Source of the DNA: Annulohypoxylon bovei var. microspora
Taxonomy: Eukaryota; Ascomycota; Sordariomycetes; Xylariales; Hypoxylaceae
Direction of reading: 5' to 3'
Assembly: GCA_022836615.1 (NCBI GenBank)
Contig: MU405251.1
Span: 212,616 to 276,615, forward strand
DNA length: 64,000 nucleotides
Positions 1-12,350 of the stretch are shown in pieces. The notes under the pieces were generated by a model. It saw nothing but the letters and a program-made list of their open reading frames with translations, was not told the origin of the DNA and ran no database searches. A program made the position numbers and the translations under genes. How positions within the stretch are numbered: the stretch's first letter is position 1; the number at the start of each line of letters is the position of its first letter.

Positions 1-2799
1 ATTGCGAAGAATGTAAACCTAAGATGAATTTACCTTGAAGAGCGACTTCGAATCCATCAACATCGCCCTCGCAGACGTCTTTCTTGACGAACTTATTGTC
101 CTTCTCGATCGGCTTGATGGCGTCGCTGGGTGTAAATGATAATTCAGGGCGCGGGAACCATTTGACTTCAAAGACCTTAGCTTTAGGGTTGATGGTTCCA
201 GGACACTGATCGTCCATCACGTCGATAATCTCATATGTGCCTCGCTCCTTTGCTTCGATGAAATCATTGCCAGATCGTGCGATACGAACAAGCCTATCAT
301 CAGAGCTGCTGTTCAAGTTGCGGTATCCCACTCTCCAGGGTCCATCGCCGGAGAGTTTTAGAGGAAGGTTGACTGAGGCGGCTTCGACAACTGTAGTTGT
401 TGTCTTACCCTCGAGAAGACCAAACGCGGCACGCGGCCGTTGGCGTCGCACAGAGATCTTGCTCTCTTCCTTGAGAAAGATGCGACATCCGGTCTTATCC
501 TGGATGCTCTTCAAGGCTAGAGTATACTCTCCGCCAGTAGACAAGGGTGCAGTCTCGATAGTGAAGGTATCCGCGGTAATGTCGGTCGCCTTTTCTGACT
601 TTCTCTTTCCTTCGTGAATCAATTCCCACTCAAGCGTGAAAGGACCATCCCCGAGAAGATTTACATCCAGTTTGACTGGCTGGTCAAGGCAGGCGTTGAT
701 ATTGCGAGGTCCTGATTTGAAGTACGCTGTCGCAGGCGGCTTGACATTCTGTTCTAGGTAGTATTCGTCCGATAAAGGTAGAGGGACGCTGTAAATAGAA
801 TCTTCGAGTCTCCTGAACCGATACTGATAACGCCCGGCATTCCTTGGGAGCAAGTCAATCTGTTGTCGAAGGCCCTTAATCTCGACCGTCTCCCTCCTAT
901 TCTGTTCAGTATCGCTGCTAACAGTGTATGCGATCCTAAACGGAGGAGTGCCGATCATATCTAGATTAACACGAAGTCCAATAGAGTTGCCGGCACACTT
1001 GTCCGGAATCTCCTCAGATTGAATCGTCAATGTGGGCTCAAGAGGGTTGAGCAGCAGGCAAGATGAAGGTTCCTCAATCTCCCCCTCGCAAGAGTCGCAA
1101 GACACGGATTTAAGGGTGTATAATCCTGGAGCAGAGATCGTGGGTTGATCGTTTACATTCTTGGCGGTAAAGGAACCGACCTCGAGAACGTCGCCGTGAT
1201 CGCCACTCTTCGTAAGCGTATTGATCGGGGAGAAATTCCAGGTCAAGGTATGCGAGGCGCTTGCCGGAGTCTGACCCGGACGTCCGATCTCAACAGGAAG
1301 CTTGGTCGTCTTTCCTTTTGCAACCTTAAGCGGGTGGCGGAGGTCACAGCCCGCGATAGTGGCTCTAGGGCGTTCCCTGACTTCGAAGTTTTGGTACAGG
1401 TGCTTCGGCTTAGGCTTTGCGTCAGGATCCTCAGGTTGGGGATACTGAATGACATTGCCAAAAACATCATGAACTTCGTCGATAGAGTATTGCCATTCTC
1501 CCGGGGTAGTCATCGATTCATTCAGGCCGACCTCAACAGTCCGGGGCCTAGCCCAACTGTAGTCCTCTTCGCCTAAAGGCATTATGCCGGATGATCGTTG
1601 GGGGCCAATTAGCGGTGACGAGAACCCATCAGGTTGCAGGCTCTGGAAATGGAAGCTGTGGTCTTTGCCGTTGATTGTCCGACTGTAAACTATCTTCATA
1701 GGCGGCGTCCCGTAAACATCAAGCGACAAGTTAGACAATTCGCCGAGGCACTTTGTTGATGACTGTGCCGTGCGGACCTTGGCTCTAGGGCAAGGAACGA
1801 TGTACGTAGGTTCGGTGATTCTCTGAACTTCGAGCTTGTACTCATCGAGGACTCGGTTTAATTGATAGACGCCGGGTTTCTTCAAGGCAATATCGTATCT
1901 GTAAATTCCCAGTGATCCATCCTCGATTGATCTAGCGGATTGCTTGCCGATTTCCTTGATCTCTTTACGGTTGAGTCTCACTACTTCTTGGGAGTCTGAT
2001 TCCAGATCGAAGCGTATAAGTTCGACGTCGACGGGTACAGTGGCGTTGAAGTAAATAGGTACACTTGCGATGTTCTGTCCTTGGCCTAAGCAGTAAGGGT
2101 GCTTTTCGGGGTTGAGGAGCGCAGAGCTGATATAAGATATTAGCGGTGTCCGATGCACACATAAAATATGAATAAAAATACTCACCCTTCGGGAAGAATA
2201 TTAATGATCTGTTTGCCCATGATAAGAGACGAGTTGTGCAAAATGCTAGAGACCTTAACATTATGCTCGGATATGGCAAGTTCCTTGTCGTAAAAGATTT
2301 TGGCGAGTCCTAGAAGCCATCCATGCCAAGGTACCGGGATATTGAACATCAAGAGCCAGTTGAATACCAAATGCGAGAAGAATATCATGGAGGTTGAGGG
2401 CGCAGAAAGTTCCAGCCATGGTATTCGCAATGAGGGTAAGGAAAAGAAGAAGATAAAGTCGAATAGGATCCATTTGCAGAAGAAATAGAAAGATCCGCCA
2501 TTATCTTCAAGCATCTGTACCCAGTCGTAGAACCGCCATGCTAACAAGGCAACATAGACGGCACAGGCATAGAAACGTTGAGTCGGTGCATCGATGAGGG
2601 TAAGAGGTATGACGGGTTGGCTAGTCGGGGTAAGATTGGGATGGTTCTCTGGAGCAGTTGGTAGCGGTGGCCTCGGTCTGGCATCTTGAGCTTGACGCTG
2701 ATTCTGTTGTGCTCTAATACCAGCTGGTGTCTGTGGGAAACCCCCAGCACCCACGAGTGGCGTGCCAATATTCATCGCATTCCGTAGTGGCAACGACAA
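1..2799 (-). CDS. POM152: Nucleoporin Pom152, pore membrane protein (C-terminus cut off by window edge)
   Basis: Integral membrane nucleoporin that anchors the nuclear pore complex in the pore membrane and forms the lumenal ring. Exon 1 is 2186..2799 and exon 2 is 34..2126, joined by a 59-nt intron. A GTAAAT donor at 33 suggests that a third exon lies outside the window; the frame also stays open to base 1. Exon 1 encodes a Pro/Gln-rich N-terminus, then hydrophobic segments (around YACAVYVALLAWRFYDWV, FDFIFFFSLPSL and IFFSHLVFNWLLMF), the known short cytosolic and membrane part. Exon 2 starts ALLNPEKHPYCLG and runs through Ig-like lumenal repeats with recurrent Tyr, Cys and Gly motifs, as in Pom152. 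About 900 of roughly 1,300 residues are present. The family call rests on overall architecture and recognised motifs, and is firm. The 5' leader at 2820-2870 holds GATCGT and GATC repeats. Confidence 0.93.
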
Positions 2800-4552
2800 A
2801 TCATCAGGAAGCAGGAATCAAGATCGTGATCGTGATCGTGGGCAAGAAGATCGATCGATCGTAGGAAGGGCGCCTTGAATTCGGCGATTGAATGTGTTGG
2901 TTTCGTCAAACTGACTACACAAAAATTGACTTAATGTCAGTTCAGTTTGTTTGATCGGGCGCAAAAGGGAGGGATGAGTAGGTAGGTATGTAAATACCTG
3001 GCAAAGCTTGCAGGAGCTTGCAGGGTGAGCGGAAATTTTTGGGATGATCCGTAATAAATACCAGCTCAGCAAAGATTGGATCACGACGCGCCGCGTCAAG
3101 AACTTCTAAATTTCTGAGTGGTGCCAAGAATGAAGCTGTCACATGCAACTGACAACAGCTGTCAGCAGATATCAGCCTTTCTTTCTTTCTGACCGTTATA
3201 CGTATCTGCGGGGCAGCTAAACTTAAGCTTATGATAAGTGGGGCATATGCAGGTTCAAAAGCTTCAAAGCTTCCACATCTTTATGGACATCTGGAGGATG
3301 GAGGATGGCAGGTACGTACCAGATAGCTACAGAAAACGGGAAGCTACATACACCTGCATGAGCTTCGTCTTCCCGTCCACCCTTCCACCCTTCCACCTCC
3401 CACCTTTGAACATTTCATAACTGTATTCCATATTTCATACTCCATATAAATTACCTAGTACCTAGATATAAACTATAAACTTATACATGAACACATACAT
3501 CAGATAATCTTGGTTGAAAATAGCCCACATTTCAGAAGTTTCTAAAGATACCTACCTTTTCTTGAATCCTCCTTGGATCTATACCTACCTACTAGGTTCC
3601 TACTCAATAGTCTGGAGATAACGATATCATACTGTTCAAACGGCGAAATTGCTGTGTTACACCAGCCTTGTTACTTTAATTCAATCACATCACACGTCAT
3701 TCAGCTAAAGAGGCACCTCCTAGTCTTGGCCTCCTAAGAGGATCTTCCTTACAACCTACAAAGAATAGGGGAGAGGCTAATTTTAAGTGAGGGGTGTATG
3801 AGGTCAAAATACCAAGACCGTTGGACACGAAGTCTGCCTTGTAGCTGAATGACAACAAGACAAGAGGAAAAGCAAGATGCATTCATAGAGGTATGAGGTG
3901 TCAAGTTACTTGTCTCTGTGCTTCCCAAGCCTCAAAGCCTTCCTGAGTCAGGATTAATTCATCAAGCAAACAGTAGTTAACATGCTTCCTGCCAGCCTGA
4001 AAGCTCAGCAAAATGGATAACATAATCCCTAATCGAAGTTTCGCTCTATTTGAATTACCCCCTTTTTATAGCGGAACTTAACCCCCTATCCGACCGTCAC
4101 ATCCAACCTCAACACCAACCCGGCTGTATGTAAGTCGAAGCTAGCATTTCATATAAAATCAAATATACCTAGGTATCAATTTAGGAGGCTAACTGCTTGT
4201 AGAATTGAATAAGTAAAGACCTTAGCTTTATGGCAGCACATTTCCTTATGGTCTTAAATTTAGGGACACCCACCCTATAAGCTTGGGCCGAAATCTACTC
4301 ATCGACTTCTAAAACCCGCCACTTGGTTTCCGAACCTGATCTTCTATTTTCAAAACCTGCATCTCTAATTATACGTATACGTCTACTTTCCTGTTTGAGA
4401 ACAGATACAAAACCTTACTTCCGACCCTTGATATCAACTTGCGTCAATCACTTTATCTTGGCTACATAGGTTGGCATTTCTACGCGTTTCGCCTCATTAC
4501 CTGCCATATTCACCCCCATATCACATAACATCGTTTAATCCAGACTGTTCCG
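2800..4552. other. Intergenic: divergent promoter region of POM152 and the UCH gene
   Basis: No gene is supported. It holds the upstream regions of two divergent genes, several copies of the dispersed TACCTA/TAGGTA motif (near 2977 and 3573) and pyrimidine-rich stretches just before the UCH start. Open frames here are under 100 codons and resemble nothing I know. Confidence 0.6.
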
Positions 4553-6252
4553 ATGGCTATGCCCGAGCCGAAGGGTAACCCCCCGGTAGACCCAGTTCCT
4601 GATGAGGACGTCGGTACCCGCCATACAAGAAGAATGAGGAAGGCCCCAGCCAGATACGATGAAGAGTACGGCAATTTTGCCTCTGAAGCATCTGCTCAGG
4701 CATCTCTCAAAAAATCCCGCCCAAAGCGGAAGGCCGCTCAGGTTGCCATGGAAAATATCACTCCATATGATGCCGGCCCTATCCTTGAAGATATCCTAAA
4801 CCGAATGTCCGCGGATGAGCGTAAGGAGTATGAAGGCTGGGTCGAACTTGAATCCGAACCCGTTAGTTGATTATCCGGACTCCCGCGCATATGTATTCAA
4901 CTAATTCATCCATAGGGCTTCTTCAACGCCATGTTACAAGAGCTAGGGGCTAAGGATTTCAAAGTCCAAGAAGTCTATAGCCTAGACTCAGACACATTAG
5001 AATTCCTACCGTAAGTTTACGAGTGGATACCCTGATATTATCGTGAGCTAACGCTGATAGCAAACCGACACATGGGCTCATATTCTTATTCGAATATGAG
5101 GGCCACAAAGAACCAACTGATGAAACCCGAGAGGATTGTCCAGATGATCTTTGGTTTGCTAACCAGGTACATACCTCCTGCTGGATATTCAAACTCCATA
5201 TAAGCTAATGGACATGCAGACAACTGCCAATGCCTGTGCTACTGTGGCACTTATTAACATCATTATGAATGCTGAAGACATCGGTCTTGGTTCTCAACTC
5301 CAGGAGTTCAAGGACTCTACCAAAGGATTACCACCTCCCCGCCGAGGAAATAATCTCGATGAGAATGATTTCATCCGAAGCATCCACAACTCAGTTGCGA
5401 GGTACGCTTTTCGATCATTAAAGATGTCATCTGTAGAAAGTCATTTAACTTAAGGCAATAGGCGCATCGATCTTGTCGCCGAGGATCTAGCCCTCGACAA
5501 TAAGTATGAAGAGTCGCAGAAGAAGAAAAGAGCCCAGGAAAAGTCCTCCCGCCCTAAGCGCACAAAGGCCAATGTTGATATGAATTATCACTACATTGCC
5601 TACGTACCTAAGAACGGTCAAATATGGGAGCTTGATGGCTTTCAAACAAAGCCTCTATGCCTCGGTAAGTCTGACTCGCATCTCCGTACCAAATTCTAGT
5701 GCCTAACCCATGTTTATCATAGGCGACATCGAAGGACCGTGGCTTGACACGGCGAGCGCAGCTATCCAGGAGCGCATGATGCGTAACTCCGAGTACTCTT
5801 CGTACAGCCTCCTAGCGATCTGCCAATCGCCGCTACAGGCACTATGTGCCGAACTCGCAACAAGCCTTGTCTGTTCCCGCACCCTACACGAGCTCTTCAG
5901 CCAAAATTCCGACTGGACCGTCCCCGACCCGTTCGAGATTCTCACCAACATGCGCCCAGACCAACGAAACACGACGTCCGAAAGCCTTACGAGAGCCACG
6001 CACCCGGCGTCTTTCACAGCCAAGACGAGCGACCCCGATTTCAACGCGGCGGCGGCGCTGCAGCTGGCGCAGGAGCTGAAGACGGAGCAGGACTCCCTCG
6101 ACGCACAGTACGTCGCCGAGCTGGCGGCCGTGGACGAGGCCGTGGAGACGGTGCGCGGCCGGCAGCGCGATTACACGCCTGCCATACACCAGTGGGTAAA
6201 GGCGCTCGCCGAGAAGGGTGTTCTGAGGGAGTTTATTCGGGAGATGGAGTAG
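4553..6252 (+). CDS. Ubiquitin C-terminal hydrolase, UCH37/BAP1-like (peptidase family C12)
   Basis: Cysteine protease that removes ubiquitin from small adducts or chains; UCH37 relatives act at the proteasome or in chromatin complexes. Six exons (4553..4861, 4916..5010, 5061..5166, 5220..5401, 5462..5664, 5723..6252) give 474 aa, all with GT-AG introns of 49-60 nt. The UCH core starts near residue 95 (GWVELESEPGFFNAMLQELG). The oxyanion Gln170 and catalytic Cys176 lie in NQTTANACATVALIN, and His274 and Asp289 lie in NYHYIAYVPKNGQIWELDG, so all four active-site residues are present. The C-terminus (IHQWVKALAEKGVLREFI) matches the UCH37-like tail that mediates partner binding. A basic 90-residue N-terminal extension (RHTRRMRKAPARYDEEYG) is unusual and may be a nuclear or chromatin-targeting segment. 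The 3' end is clearly GC-richer than the 5' end. The family is sure; the exact orthology (UCH37 or BAP1) is not. Confidence 0.93.
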
Positions 6253-7280
6253 GATGTCCGAGCGGGATGTTGTAGGGATTGTAATGATTAATGCCGGCAA
6301 AGGGACTTAAGTGAGTTAGTGGGTTGATTGAGTGGTGTGTTATATCTAGACAGTCAGTCCTATGCTGCGTTACGTTACATAAACCCGGCCCGAAGATGCT
6401 CTATCCTATCGGCCATGTCTCCTTATTCGTAGCAATGAAAAACAAATAGACTCAATATGATTAATTTATCAGGGCTTCGATCCATCAGTTTCCGTCTATT
6501 CCCTTGATAATCTACGCATGTGCTACTTCTAATGGCATATTTCTAAGACGACATGAGCGAAGCGGACGAAAACACTGTATCACCCTCATAAACCCGGTAG
6601 CATCATCACTCACATGCCACACTCATCCTCACCCACCCCCTATACAGACCAGGAAAATCCCTCCACCAATACCTACCCGCACCTCCTATTCTCAAAGCAT
6701 CCTAAGCCCGCCACAAGACATACCCATAAACCAAATCAGCTAGTATCAACAACATGTCAGAAACAAAAAGCGCCGTTCTATTCAGTGTTATCATTCCAAT
6801 CTATACCTAACCGCCTGCCGTGCGTATGCTACGTAAACATCAACATCAACATCATCAACCTCCCCACCCTCGCGTGTTTTTTTCTCTCCTCTCCTCCCGG
6901 TACTTTTTCTCTCATTATTCTTATTCTTATTCTCATTTTTATTTTGACCAACCAGCCCACCGAAACGTAAAAAACCGCAGACGCATGCAAAGCCCCCCTC
7001 CGTCTCTCCCGTATCCTTACTTCGGTAATCATTACTGTAAGCATCGTAGACGTATGTAGGTATCAAGCCGCCAACCCTGCACCCCGCAACCCCCCTTCTG
7101 CTCCCGAGCCGAAAAGAAAAGCAAAAGGCAAAAAAAAAAAACACAGCAACCTTATCAGAAGAATGACGGAGAAGAAAAAGAGTCTAGGTAGCCGTACAGA
7201 TACATGTATATCGCTTCCTAACCCCTGGTCTAACCCTCGTAGGCAAATAGGGTAAACAGGGCAGGCACAGCACGCCAGTC
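6253..7280. other. Intergenic between convergent UCH and PSS genes
   Basis: Two 3' untranslated regions meet here. The sequence is rich in CA and CT tracts (6600-6720) and TTATTC runs (6915-6950). No open frame resembles a protein, although several short frames occur by chance. Confidence 0.6.
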
Positions 7281-8387
7281 CTAAGGTTTGGGTACGTGCA
7301 GCGTCTTGCTGCACATCAAGCAGCCGTGGACGACGAACAGGGCGACGACGGGGTGGACCTCGAGCGGGGAGCCCGCGAACCACACGCCGCCGGGCACGTT
7401 GTCCAGGACCCAGCCCTCGCTGACCCACCAGGCCATGAGCGCGTCGAGGCCGAGGGTCGTGGGGATGGGCGTGCCCTCGAAGTAGCTAGCCTTGCCGGAG
7501 GCATCCTTGGGGATGTTACCGCTGGACGCCGTGACGTTGAAGCGCGCGAGCCGTGTCAGCCCGCACAGCACGAATACCGCGAGCAGCACGTGGTCGAGCG
7601 GCGTGCGCAGCCCGATGCTGAAGGCGACGCAGGCGGGGGCTAGGCCGAAGGATATCTGCGTGCGTTTGGGTTAGCTGGTCTGTGGCTGTAGAGTAGATTG
7701 ATCCTCTGATACGGCTAGCATGTGAGGTGCTGTACGAAGCATATCAAAGATGTAAGGCGAAGAAGGTATCCCCGCCGTGTAACTAGATGGGGGGAGGCGC
7801 ATGTGCGGGACATACCAGATCAGCCAGCGAATCCAGCTCTTGCCCCATCATACTGCTCTTCTTGCGCCACCGCGCGACTCGGCCGTCCATGAAGTCGAAG
7901 AACAGCCCGAAGGGCAGGAAGATGAGCGCGAGGTACAACGTCGCCTTGTCCGAGGGGTCGCCCAGGCAGTAGCGCAGGGAGGAGAAGACGGACATGATGC
8001 CGCAGAATCCTGTATATCAAAGAAACCCAACTCGTTAGCTATGCAAGATTCCCGATATAAAACGCATAGGAAATCTCTTTAAGAGCTAGGAAGGGGGTAA
8101 GAGGAGCAGGTAGTAAGTACCATTCAGTTCGGTAATGTAGTCCGCCATGTGCAGAGCCTTCAGCAGGGAGAAATGGCCGCCCGTAGCTGAGGATAGGAGA
8201 TCCTTCTGCTTGTTATACGCTACACAAGAACGACATCGTCAGTACACTATCCAAGAACCTAGCTCACCACCACCGAACGACAAGCTCACTCGCTTGCTAC
8301 AGCTAGGGTAGACGACATACAAGGCTCTTCCGCAGCGCTGGTCTTAGACGCAGCGCCATTGCTGCCGCTGCCGGTTCGTTTCGACAT
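7281..8387 (-). CDS. CHO1: CDP-diacylglycerol--serine O-phosphatidyltransferase (phosphatidylserine synthase)
   Basis: ER membrane enzyme that condenses CDP-diacylglycerol with L-serine to phosphatidylserine, the entry to the PS-PE-PC pathway. Four exons (8321..8387, 8121..8219, 7816..8009, 7281..7655) give 244 aa. The family motif DGx2ARx8Gx3Dx3D is perfect in DGRVARWRKKSSMMGQELD plus SLAD. Upstream, GGHFSLLKALHMADYITELNG and the downstream CGLTRLARFNV and PIPTT segments are typical of eukaryotic-type PS synthases. Several hydrophobic segments follow (LYLALIFLPFGLFFDF, VLLAVFVLCGL, PVVALFVVHGCLM). The start MSKRTGSGSNG is the first ATG of the frame; it lacks a targeting signal, as expected. 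The 3' exon is strongly GC-rich. A related CDP-alcohol transferase (such as PIS) is unlikely given the HFSLLKALH motif. Confidence 0.95.
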
Positions 8388-9798
8388 TCTTTCTATGCCG
8401 CTTTTTCTCTCTACACCGCTCGATCGACCAAGCTAGATATCTCGCCCGCTCTCGTTCTTCTCGCAGGAATTCTGCGATATGTCTTTCCCCTCGTATCTAT
8501 TCAGATCGCCAGACAGAATGCCCTCGCGATGCTAAGCTTCTTTCGTTCGTCGAATCTCTTCCTTTCGTCTTTCGCGTGGGAAGCTTCAGGTAGTCGATTA
8601 TCGTCGCCGAACACCAACAAACGTCCTTTTGCAAGAAAAGAAGTCGAGCTTCTTCTAAAATGTTTCGGTAGTATCGAAAATTCTCTACTCTTGGTATTTT
8701 TTCCGACACCGGCGAGATTGGTTGTCGGGAGTTGAATCAAGGAGGGATGATGTAGCGAATTGAGGCCGCAAAAAATAAACCCTGGAAGCAGAAATGGGCA
8801 ACTTTTTGAATCTAGGTATTTTGGCGTCGGGTAGGCGCAGCATCATTGATGCCGTCATTTGGACACGTCCAGGATCCGCTAGGCTGTCTTAGTACAAGCG
8901 CGGGGGAGGCTTATGGGGACCGTGATCGGCAAGTTCTTTGTCAATGTATTTCGTACATTTTTATTGGTAGCTCTAGATACGTACCTGTTGATATCAAACA
9001 TCACTATCACTCTACAACTTCTAAGTCGTCATAGTATTTCAACATTTACAGGGGAAATCCACTCGTTTGTATGTCTCTACAATCTCTACAGCCTCTACAG
9101 GTCTATATATCTGAGTCAGTTGTCGAATCATATCGGGTAACTGCACATTCATAAAATCGGACTGTTAACTGATAACGCAAAGTCAACCATTCACGAAACA
9201 ACACGATGCATTTTCAAGTGGCGCCCTCTCTCTCGCAGAGACACACTATTAGTTCCTGGATGTTGCTGACTACCTATGTACAAAGATTTGGGTAGCAACA
9301 CCGCTGTCTCTATCCTCAACTCTCCGGCTAGCTCGACTGATCAAACAAGTCGGCATAAATAATTAGGGTATTCTTCACAAGACAACGTCACCTGCGTCGT
9401 CTCAGGCTTGTATATCTCGAATGACTCAGCTTGACGAACCCAACCCCTGAGCCCTACAACCAACCGTTTTCCGCCTATGAGAATGGTACTGGATTGCCTG
9501 CCCGTCTTGCTATGCTCACCAGATCAAACCCGATCCTTTCCCTGGACACACCTATGGTCCGACACGAATATGATGCGGTAATTATGTATGTTAGATGCGA
9601 AGCGAATAAGACAAGAGAAACCCAAGTAGCGAATCCTGTGTATACCGGGGATATTATGCCATAACAAAATGAATATGCAGATGCGAGAATCCATCGAACC
9701 CCTCGGGGTTGTAATTGGTAATTTGACATTAGGGCGAACACGGTTTCGCGTGTTCGTTACCCCTATTGCACATTCGGAGTCTATACCGAATGTTTCAT
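8388..9798. other. Intergenic: PSS promoter side and metallopeptidase 3' side
   Basis: Upstream region of the phosphatidylserine synthase gene, with TCTCT and TTCTTT pyrimidine-rich stretches, followed by AT-richer DNA without a supported gene. The short frames at 8497-8740 and 9431-9741 overlap on both strands and look random. Confidence 0.55.
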
Positions 9799-12350
9799 TC
9801 ATCGAGCGATGATGACGCCAAAACCGTCAACCCACGCCGCACAGGATCCAGTCACTCCGCAGACTGTGTAACCGCGCGGTGGGAGGAGTGTGTGACTAAG
9901 TAATCTTGTTAGCAACCTCGATCAAAAATTCAAATGGAAATAGTCAACACATACGGAGATCCACCATGCGCATTGCCGTAGATGGGCGATTTTCTCCCAA
10001 GACTTGTTAGGACTTGGATACTGTCAATCCATAGACCTGACCTCACGAAGAAGCCAGTGATGTATTCGCCACGTCGAACATCTAATTCGGTCAGTGACAA
10101 ACTCTGCATAGAAATTTCTGGTGATAACTTACCCATTTCAAACGTGTCGCCGCCAGGTTTCCCCCCACGCTTTCCGAACAATTGGCTTGAATTGTCGTCG
10201 TAGAAGAACTCAAGTCCGTCCAAGGCAAATCCGTGATAGACTGCCACACGGGAAAGGACTCGGGTTTTCTGTGTAACACTGGTGAAAAGGAACTCTTGCG
10301 GCTCGCTTCCTTCCATTTGCGAGAAGCCGAGCTTATCACTACGATACGCCGATTTGCCGAAGGATATCTTCAAGGAAGACGCCTTCGAGCATAAGTTATG
10401 GAAATCGTTTATATCAAGATTCCCGCCGCCATGAGATTTGATGCAGACCTTTATCTTCGATCGTCGCTTTTTCTCTGGGAGTCTGTCTCGAAGCTCCTGT
10501 TCTGTGAGGGTTAAATTCCGCTGCAGAGGACCGCTCTCCAGCGGGTATTCGATCCAAGTATGACAGAGATCGTCATCCTCGGGATAAATCTCTATAAATG
10601 ACACACCCGTAGCTGCCGTTATCTGAACGTGCCCGTTTTCGACTGGCCAGGCTTGAACACTCGAATCTGGGTTCAGGATCGCGTCGTTAGGTAGTCTAAA
10701 GCACGGGTGACTGCGGAATCGCAGACAATCAAGGCGGTGCCAAGTACACTCGTCAGCTTGAGATACGGGTCCCCCTTTCGACTTCGTTCTGGTGGAATAA
10801 GCCTCGTGGGCCATGAATGTACGATTCAACGTGACATAGTCTCTTAACATAACCCCATTCTCCTGATGCGGACATCCAAAAAGGTGACCGGTTTCGTGAA
10901 GATGGGCGCCAATGCCGATATTCGCGGCTTCCCAGGAGCTTCCAGACTCATTGCAGTCGTTGGCGACGAAGTTAGTATCAGTAGGCGTGCAGTCGCTAAA
11001 TGCTGGGACAACCTCTTCAAAACTCATAGGGTAGCTCTGCATAGCATGGGATCCGAAAATCGCCATATGTAGATCTCCAGAATTGCCTCCCAAGGCTGCA
11101 TGGCCAGTGAGGATCTTTGATTCCGTATCCCAATGCGAGTCTAAAAGTAAGACCGAGACATATTGCGTCTGCCCTGGAAGTGGTTTGAAATAGTTCTTGA
11201 GCGCATCAGCAGCAATACCGTAAAGATCGCCCTTCTTCGTAGCATTGGGGTTTTGTTGCGCCAAGTCGAGGTCTCTGATCTCGGCCAACGTCTTGTCTGA
11301 TCGGATAACGTGGATACGTGCCTCCGATCGCATCATACCCATCTCCCTATCCCGATAGTTGCAAGTACCTGTAGTCCACTCCTCTTCAAATCTAAATACT
11401 CGTCGCCCGAGCTTATTTCTCCACATCTGTTCGGCAGTAAACGCTTGCCACAGGTAAGCGGCCATTCGAAACTTGCGAATAGCCGTGTCGAGATCATTCC
11501 CTTCCCTCTCCGCTCGGGCGGGAGCTGCATCGAACGTGCCTGGAGAATCCTTCGCAAGCAGAATGGCGAGTTGTAGTGGCGGCGAATTCATAGGAGGGAC
11601 CATATGCACCGTGATATAGGACGAGTGGATCGGGTTTGAAGAGCCGCTGTTGGCGAGCTTCGGGCTCGAGAAGTCAAAACGGAGTCTATTTGCGCCGGGT
11701 ACGAGGTATACCATGGCTTTGAATTCCGATTCGCAGACTGGCCAGTGTGTGGGTGGGAATCCATCGTCTAGCCTACAAACTGTAACGGACCCCTCGAGCG
11801 ACCGTTGTCCTGGTTCCCCTACCATGCCATTGATGAGGAGGATCTTTTGCGAGACCTAACAAGTAATCAGTATATAAAAACAATATGCCAAAATCGACAC
11901 CGCCCAGTTTTTTACGAATAAGTTAACAAAGACCAGTGCCGTTTGGGGCCCCAAACGAAAGGAATTTCACCATACCCATGTATTCTCTCCAAAATTAGTG
12001 ATTCGAGGAGCATATTGCGACACGGGCAATGAGGTTTTGCCATTAAGCGCAGGAGATCCCAGTCCAGCCATTCCAGATACACTGTGTCTGATAGAGTTGG
12101 GTTGAGGTGGTGGCCTGTTGGCGGGAACTGGAGGAGGCTGAGGTTGAGGCTGAGGCTGGTCCTTTAACTGAGCATTGAGAGCCGGGTCGGAGTTGGCTGT
12201 TATAGAAGGTGGAGTAATTGACCCGTTGGTAGGAGTTGTATTTTGACTATGGTGGTCATCGTAACTCGAGGCATCGGTAGAACGATCAGTACGGATACTA
12301 GCTCGCGACCGTCGTCGAAAGTCCTTGAAATTTAGAAACGAAGGCGCCAT
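9799..12350 (-). CDS. Zinc metallopeptidase with jacalin-like C-terminal domain (YIL108W-type family)
   Basis: Predicted zinc endopeptidase of the fungal family that includes yeast YIL108W; its substrate is unknown. Three exons (11976..12350, 9955..11855, 9799..9895) give about 790 aa. The zinc site HETGHLFGCPH (residues about 445-455) is a full HExxHxxGxxH motif. The C-terminal 170 residues repeat Gly- and aromatic-rich strands (GVSGLEFFYDD-like and GGKPGGDTFEMG) typical of the jacalin beta-prism. The last exon is easily missed: a 59-nt intron with a GTATGT donor after HGGSP must be removed to reach HTLLPPRGYTVCGVTGSCAAW. The N-terminal 125 residues are low complexity (PQPQPQPP) and probably disordered. 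I chose the ATG before APSFLNFKDFRRRSRAS; an in-frame ATG 60 bases upstream would add 20 residues. No signal peptide is visible, so the protein is probably cytosolic. Confidence 0.9.

Noticed and set aside
5844..6300. Overlapping frames of 77-143 codons on both strands in the 3' part of the UCH gene
   Set aside because: Shadows of the last UCH exon, which is GC-rich; the recognised UCH tail is in the third frame.
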